Below, piece after piece: positions 13,885 to 17,938 of a stretch of 17,938 bases of DNA. Under the pieces are notes generated by a model, which was given only the letters and a program-made list of their open reading frames with translations, did no database searches and was not told the origin of the DNA. This DNA is from JAOAIV01 sp038849555 (GTDB taxonomy: Archaea; Thermoproteota; Bathyarchaeia; Bathyarchaeales; Bathycorpusculaceae). The stretch spans positions 1-17,938 of the forward strand of contig JAWCMT010000030.1 in the NCBI GenBank assembly GCA_038849555.1, written 5' to 3'. Every line of letters begins with the position of its first letter. Positions within the stretch are counted from its first letter, which is position 1. The translations under genes and the position numbers were made by a program.

Positions 13885-14274
13885 TTGGCGGAAAAAGAAG
13901 CGAAGTATAGAAAGTTAACCAAAGAAGAGGAATACGTAATAATACATAAAGGCACAGAGGAACCCTTCACTGGCAAGTATAACGACTTTTGGGAACGCGG
14001 CACATACATCTGCAAAAGATGTGGCGCTCCACTTTACCGTTCTGAAGACAAATTTAACCCCGGTTGTGGCTGGCCAAGCTTTGATGATGAAATTCCCGGC
14101 GCTGTGAAGCGTGTTCCAGACGCCGATGGACGCCGCACGGAGATTATCTGCGCCAATTGCGGTGCACATCTGGGCCATGTTTTCGTCGGCGAAGGCTTCA
14201 CAAAAAAGAATGTTCGGCACTGTGTGAATTCGATTTCGCTGGATTTCGTATCTAACGGGGAAAAATCTGGCTAA
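13885..14274 (+). CDS. msrB: Peptide-methionine (R)-S-oxide reductase MsrB
   Basis: MsrB reduces the R-epimer of methionine sulfoxide in oxidised proteins. The 129-residue domain has all marks: zinc ligands Cys43/Cys46 (CKRC) and Cys89/Cys92 (CANC), the GCGWPSF motif (60-66) with Cys61 as likely resolving cysteine, HLGHVF (95-100), and the catalytic Cys113 in RHCVNSISLDF. It is a stand-alone MsrB, with no MsrA seen nearby. The start is taken as TTG at 13885 because GGTGAG (13875-13880), a good match to the archaeal anti-Shine-Dalgarno, sits five bases before it. TTG 13873 and GTG 13876 are in frame but precede that site. The TATA box at 13834-13842 would give a leader of about 20 bases. Confidence 0.93.
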   Translation: MAEKEAKYRKLTKEEEYVIIHKGTEEPFTGKYNDFWERGTYICKRCGAPLYRSEDKFNPGCGWPSFDDEIPGAVKRVPDADGRRTEIICANCGAHLGHVFVGEGFTKKNVRHCVNSISLDFVSNGEKSG

Positions 14275-14397
14275 ACCTGTAAAAAATGCGAACGCCCCCT
14301 TCCGCTGCTTCTTGCTTCTAGGCCACGATAAACGCTAAGTGTTGAGAAAGGCAAAAATACGGTGAGGCTTCTTTGTTTAAACCTGAGGTATAAACCG

Positions 14398-14745
14398 ATG
14401 AGTGCAGACAAAAACATTGGAAAAATTGAGACGCTTGCTGCTCGCGCGGTAGATTTAGCTGGGTTAATTGCTTATCAACCAAATTCTGTGGTAAGCCGTA
14501 CTCTACTTGATAAGGAAGCGGGAACCGTGACTCTTTTTGCTTTTGATCAAGGTGAAGGGTTGAGCGAGCATACAGCGCCTTATGACGCGCTGGTTTATGT
14601 TCTTGAAGGCGAAGCTGAAGCAGTTATCTCGGGAAAACCTGTTAGATTAAAGAAGGGTGAACTTACCCTAATGCCCGCTAACAAGCCTCATGCGCTATCA
14701 GCAGTGGAAAGGTTCAAGATGCTTCTTATAATGATAAAGGCGTGA
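14398..14745 (+). CDS. Small cupin-domain protein
   Basis: The 115-residue protein is a single cupin beta-barrel. The core runs GEGLSEHTAPYDALVYVLEGEAEAVISG (52-79), then KKGELTLMPANKPHAL (85-100). His58, Glu70 and His98 sit where cupin metal ligands are expected, with a Tyr/Asp pair at 62-63 replacing the second motif-1 histidine. The metal site may therefore be altered. Stand-alone cupins act as sugar or small-molecule binders, isomerases or dioxygenases, and the substrate cannot be told here. The ATG at 14398 is preceded by GAGGT (14385-14389) with eight bases of spacing. The GTG at 14362 would add 12 residues and is less likely. The 123-base gap after msrB shows no RNA gene. Confidence 0.87.
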   Translation: MSADKNIGKIETLAARAVDLAGLIAYQPNSVVSRTLLDKEAGTVTLFAFDQGEGLSEHTAPYDALVYVLEGEAEAVISGKPVRLKKGELTLMPANKPHALSAVERFKMLLIMIKA

Positions 14746-14830
14746 TATTCAGACCTATGCCGTGCAGTCGCCGGATAGACCCTCTATAGGTTTCTGTAAT
14801 GAATTTCTAATATGCGCCAAATATGCCGCG

Positions 14831-15634
14831 TTAGCCTCTTTTCTCATCCAAAAAAGCGCTGATGTCTTCATCGAACTTTTTGCCCATGGTGTTCATGTGC
14901 CCTTTGCCCTTGTAGAGAACGAGCTTTGCGTTTGGGATTCCAGCCGCGGTTTCACGGAGCCGTTCCACTGGGCAATAGTAGTCTTTGTCGCCGCCAATCA
15001 CGAGCGTAGGCGCCTTAATCTCCGCTAGCCTGTTTTTGGAGTTATGCGCCGTTTCTGCTTTGGCTTCCACAAGCAAATCTGACGGATTATCATGCGTGCT
15101 CCACATGAGCGGCGCAACATAACTCATAAAGAACTTCATGAGCGCCTTCGTTATTCTTCCGCCCTCTATCAGAGGATACATAGCTTTGAGCGCCTCTCTC
15201 TTTTTGCCTTCACTTAGCAGCCGGGCATATTTCATGTCTAACGCATTTCCTTCTTCACTGAATCTGTAGACAGACAAGGCTATGACTAAGCGTCGGATAA
15301 GTTCAGGATGGTCAGCAGCCAAGTGCTGCGCAATTAAGCCGCCGTAGGACTCGCCCACCACATCAACTGGTCCGCCAGCAAACGCGTCTTTGATTATTGC
15401 TGCATAGTCTTCAGCCATATCTCGAGTCGTGTAGTCTTCTGGCAATGCGGTTTTGCGCGCCAAAACGTAAACCCCATAATGCTTGGATAAGAGCTTAAAT
15501 TGGCCTAACACTTGAATCATAAAGCCTGATGGAAGAGTGTTGCCTGGTCCGCCGCTGAAAACAAGAAGTGATTGTTTGCCTTCGCCGAAGCGAATATAAG
15601 AAACTCCGTTGCTAAAAACTCCTCTTTCAACCAT
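14831..15634 (-). CDS. Alpha/beta hydrolase (proline iminopeptidase-like)
   Basis: This 267-residue serine hydrolase has the complete triad: nucleophile Ser96 in GESYGG (94-99), Asp218 in GGDKDYYCP (GxxDxxxP pattern), and His246 in GKGHMN. The oxyanion-hole strand is LLVFSGGPGNT (23-33), close to the HGGPG of proline iminopeptidases but with FSGGPG. A helical lid lies between about residues 125 and 190 (KALMKFFMSYVAPLMW). The substrate is unknown; esterase or aminopeptidase activity is possible. It has no signal peptide, so it is cytoplasmic. The start at ATG 15634 is preferred because the family motif region begins just after it. An in-frame GTG at 15682 would add 16 residues (PRLICSGSECLW...) that do not look like part of the fold. 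It is convergent with the cupin gene. Confidence 0.85.
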   Translation of the reverse strand: MVERGVFSNGVSYIRFGEGKQSLLVFSGGPGNTLPSGFMIQVLGQFKLLSKHYGVYVLARKTALPEDYTTRDMAEDYAAIIKDAFAGGPVDVVGESYGGLIAQHLAADHPELIRRLVIALSVYRFSEEGNALDMKYARLLSEGKKREALKAMYPLIEGGRITKALMKFFMSYVAPLMWSTHDNPSDLLVEAKAETAHNSKNRLAEIKAPTLVIGGDKDYYCPVERLRETAAGIPNAKLVLYKGKGHMNTMGKKFDEDISAFLDEKRG

Positions 15635-15798
15635 AATTCTAACCCATAAACATTCGCTGCCAGAGCAAATAAGCCTTGGCACATCATGCTGCGTTTTGGC
15701 GCCGAAAACTCTGGTTTTATGGGCTAACAGTTTTTAAGAAATAAGCTACATAATTAGGCACGTTTGTGCTGGCAGCGTTTTCGCAGGAAGTGTGTGGC

Positions 15799-16854
15799 AT
15801 GTCTCTTCATGAAGCTATGCTCTACAAGAAGGAGAAAGATAAGAAAGTAAAGTGTCACCTGTGCGCGCGCCGATGCCTAATAAGCGATGGCGCAACAGGC
15901 TTTTGTTTAGTCCGCAAAAACGAGGGCGGCACACTTTATTCGCTGAATTATGCGCGGGCGGTTTCTGCAGCCGTGGACCCCATAGGGAAAAAGCCCCTTT
16001 CCCACTTCAACCCAGGCGCGCTGGTCTTGTCTATTGCCGCGGCTGGCTGCAACTTCCGTTGCCAATTCTGCGACAATTGGATGATAAGCCAGGAGCGTGA
16101 AGTGGAAGGCAAGTTTTTTCCGCCTGCGGAGGTCGTGAAGGCGGCTGGTGAGCAGAACTGCCACGGGATAAGCTACACGTATACTGAGCCGACGATTTTT
16201 ATGGAGTACGCGTATGACACAGCCAAAATTGCGCATCAAGTCGGGCTATTCAACACTTTCGTGACGAACGGGTATATGACGCCTGAAGCCGTGAAGACGA
16301 TTGCGCCTTATTTGGACGCGGCCACAGTTGATTTCAAGGGCGGAGCAGACCCAGACTTCTATAAGAGTTACTCCGCGGTTCCCAGTGTTGAGCCAATCTA
16401 TGAATCGCTAAAGGAGCTTAAGCGGAACGGCGTCCACATCGAAATCACAAACTTGGTGGTTCCAAAAATTGGCGATTCAATGAACAGGATAAAAGAGATG
16501 GCAACATGGATTAAAGATGTGCTGGGCAGAGACACGCCTTTCCATCTGCTGCGTTTCCATCCTGACTATAAAATGACACTGACGCCGGCTACCACGGTTG
16601 AAGTCATGGAGAAAGCGTATATGACCGCGAAAAACGCGGGGCTAAATTACGTGTACCTCGGCAATGTTCCGGGGCATCCTGCGGAGAACACTTACTGCCC
16701 AAATTGCAATGAACTCGTAATTAAGCGGTATAGTTTCGAGATTACACGGTGGAACCTAACTAAGGACATGCGGTGCCCAGTATGCGGACACGCGATTCCA
16801 ATAAAGGGGCGGCTGCATCCGACGGGTTCACGTTTTCCCTACGCACTGTTTTAG
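15799..16854 (+). CDS. amrS: AmmeMemoRadiSam-system radical SAM enzyme (AmrS family)
   Basis: This 351-residue protein belongs to the radical SAM group once annotated as pyruvate formate-lyase activating enzyme (COG1180). It has an N-terminal cysteine cluster, Cys19, Cys22, Cys26 and Cys36 (CHLCARRC...GFC). The 4Fe-4S/SAM motif is Cys84-x3-Cys88-x2-Cys91 (CNFRCQFC), followed by DNWMISQ, the YTYTEPTIFMEY segment, TNGYMT and DFKG. Near the C-terminus are two CxxC pairs (YCPNC and RCPVC) that look like a zinc or rubredoxin-type knuckle. The family is named for its genomic link to AMMECR1 and MEMO1 homologues, neither of which is in the window; the reaction is unknown. ATG 15799 has AGGAAG (15785-15790) eight bases upstream. 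The GTG at 15766 would add 11 residues. It is followed after 34 bases by another radical SAM gene. Confidence 0.9.
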   Translation: MSLHEAMLYKKEKDKKVKCHLCARRCLISDGATGFCLVRKNEGGTLYSLNYARAVSAAVDPIGKKPLSHFNPGALVLSIAAAGCNFRCQFCDNWMISQEREVEGKFFPPAEVVKAAGEQNCHGISYTYTEPTIFMEYAYDTAKIAHQVGLFNTFVTNGYMTPEAVKTIAPYLDAATVDFKGGADPDFYKSYSAVPSVEPIYESLKELKRNGVHIEITNLVVPKIGDSMNRIKEMATWIKDVLGRDTPFHLLRFHPDYKMTLTPATTVEVMEKAYMTAKNAGLNYVYLGNVPGHPAENTYCPNCNELVIKRYSFEITRWNLTKDMRCPVCGHAIPIKGRLHPTGSRFPYALF

Positions 16855-16888
16855 TACATCCTTCGCTACTATTCTTTAGCAGATAAGC

Positions 16889-17938
16889 ATGTGGGAACTT
16901 TTGAGGCCAGACGCTGTCGCCGTGCTAGATGACGAGCATGCGAAGAAAAGTTTAGCCAGATACTTCGACGTCATGCAAAACAAGAAAACAGCCAAGTTCC
17001 TCATAGCCCAGAAGCTTCCCGCAGAATTCGACAAAGGCGACTCGCTGGAGAAGCTCTGGAGCAAGCATGAATGGCTAACCGAAGCTTATGCTAAATTTGA
17101 GCAGGAGGTTGACGGCGGCAAAGACCTGCACTCGCTTCCAACACCTGAAAAGTCGTATTTTGACCTAAAAATCGAAATTGCAAGCCGAATTCTTCAGCAG
17201 TGCCATTTCTGCACTCGCAGATGCGGAGTTAACAGGGCAGCGGGAAAGCTGGGCTACTGCGGCTGCGGCAACATCATAGCTGTCTCCAGTATTTTTGAGC
17301 ACTTAGGAGAAGAACCCGAGCTTGTGCCCTCGGGAACAATCTTCACGATGGGCTGCACTATACGCTGTCTACACTGCCAAAACTGGACAATCAGCCAATG
17401 GATGGAGCCTGGAGCCACGTGCACGCCCAGCGAGTTGGCGCGGGAGGTTGAAAGTTTGCGCTTACGCGGCTGCAGAAACGTAAACCTCGTAGGCGGCGAG
17501 CCTACGCCTTGGCTTAGGCATTGGCTGGAAACCTTCAAGCACGTAAAAGCTAATGTGCCTGTTGTCTGGAACTCCAACACCTATTACAGCCCAGAAACCG
17601 CACGGCTCCTGGCCGGCTTCGTTGATGTGTACCTGCTGGATTTCAAGTATGGTCCAGCGGATTGCGCGGTGAGGATTTCTGATGCGCCAGGCTACTGGGA
17701 AGTGTGCACGCGTAATCATTTGGAAGCTAAACGTTATGGCGAGTTGCTAATACGTGTGCTTGTTCTGCCGAATCATTTGGAGTGCTGCACGAAGCCAATT
17801 TTGAATTGGATAGCTGAGAACTTGGGCGGGGCGGCGCGCGTCAACGTCATGTTTCAGTATAGGCCGGAGTGGTGTGCTCATGAGGTTCCAGAATTGTGTA
17901 GGCGGCTCACTGAGGCTGAGCGGAGAAAAGCGCTTGAA
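16889..17938 (+). CDS. PflX-like radical SAM protein (COG1313 type), 3' partial
   Basis: The frame is open from the ATG at 16889 to the window edge (350 codons, no stop seen). It has a ~104-residue charged helical N-terminal extension (MWELLRPDAVAVLDDEHAKK...). A cysteine-rich module CHFCTRRCGVNRAAG...GYCGC follows (Cys105, 108, 112, then 124 and 126). The radical SAM motif is Cys156-x3-Cys160-x2-Cys163 (GCTIRCLHCQNW), with downstream NLVGGEPTPWLRHWL and YLLDFKYGPADCA. This is the PflX/COG1313 layout, a group of archaeal and bacterial proteins labelled pyruvate formate-lyase activating enzyme-like but of unknown substrate. It shares the CxxCxRxC-then-radical-SAM order with the preceding AmrS-type protein, from which it is separated by 34 bases, so they may be co-transcribed. 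No Shine-Dalgarno is evident. The C-terminal part lies outside the window. Confidence 0.87.
   Translation, partial: MWELLRPDAVAVLDDEHAKKSLARYFDVMQNKKTAKFLIAQKLPAEFDKGDSLEKLWSKHEWLTEAYAKFEQEVDGGKDLHSLPTPEKSYFDLKIEIASRILQQCHFCTRRCGVNRAAGKLGYCGCGNIIAVSSIFEHLGEEPELVPSGTIFTMGCTIRCLHCQNWTISQWMEPGATCTPSELAREVESLRLRGCRNVNLVGGEPTPWLRHWLETFKHVKANVPVVWNSNTYYSPETARLLAGFVDVYLLDFKYGPADCAVRISDAPGYWEVCTRNHLEAKRYGELLIRVLVLPNHLECCTKPILNWIAENLGGAARVNVMFQYRPEWCAHEVPELCRRLTEAERRKALE

Noticed and set aside
14751..14791. ACCTAT/ATAGGT inverted repeat between the convergent cupin and hydrolase genes
   Set aside because: Six-base arms about 30 bases apart are too weak to call a terminator.
17254..17719. Two minus-strand open frames at the right end
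   Set aside because: The plus strand there is an uninterrupted radical SAM frame from 16889 to the edge with clear motifs; these are antisense shadows.
1..17938. CRISPR array, IS element, prophage or toxin-antitoxin/defence island
   Set aside because: No spaced direct repeats, terminal repeats, transposase, integrase or defence-family motifs were found on either strand; the genes are ordinary housekeeping or conserved archaeal families.

Overview
The window is archaeal chromosome with no sign of mobile DNA. The evidence is a group II chaperonin (thermosome), an SMC-ScpA-ScpB set, a Clp1-type RNA 5'-kinase, an Fe-S XPD-type helicase, a two-domain Sua5, a methanogen-type thymidylate synthase, and TATA boxes about 26 bases upstream of start codons. 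The gene mix and moderate base composition fit a TACK-group archaeon, most likely a Bathyarchaeia-like lineage. That assignment is inference from family content, not from a marker tree. A run of 10 Ns at 7948-7957 shows that this is a draft, probably metagenome-derived, assembly.

Layout. Positions 1-3585 (+) hold a chromosome-organisation operon: smc (5' end outside the window), scpA starting directly after the smc stop, and scpB overlapping scpA. Positions 3728-5453 (+) hold a RuvC/RNase H-like protein of unknown role overlapping a Clp1/Grc3-type polynucleotide 5'-kinase. Positions 5470-8057 (-) are a DNA-repair pair: endonuclease III (nth, interrupted by the N gap), then an overlapping XPD-family helicase. 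Divergent from these at 8133-10732 (+) are a small protein resembling eukaryotic proteasome assembly chaperones PAC3/PAC4, a GNAT acetyltransferase, a two-CBS-domain protein and Sua5, which makes threonylcarbamoyl-AMP for tRNA t6A. Positions 10819-12483 (+) are a thermosome subunit with an elaborate promoter region and an oligo-T terminator.

Positions 12597-13688 (-) are thymidylate synthase followed by an unrecognised 109-residue protein. Divergent from them are msrB and a cupin (13885-14745, +). An alpha/beta hydrolase (14831-15634) is on the minus strand. The window ends with two radical SAM proteins in tandem on the plus strand: an AmrS-type enzyme, and a PflX-type protein (COG1313) that runs off the right edge.

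Coding density is high and no gap without a gene exceeds 300 bases. I found no rRNA, tRNA, CRISPR array, insertion sequence or prophage gene. The most interesting points are the PAC3/PAC4-like gene, the SMC3-like C-terminus of SMC, a sharply bounded 162-base codon-usage patch inside the thermosome gene, symmetric sequence around TATA boxes, and the size of the N gap, which the reading frame of nth lets one estimate.
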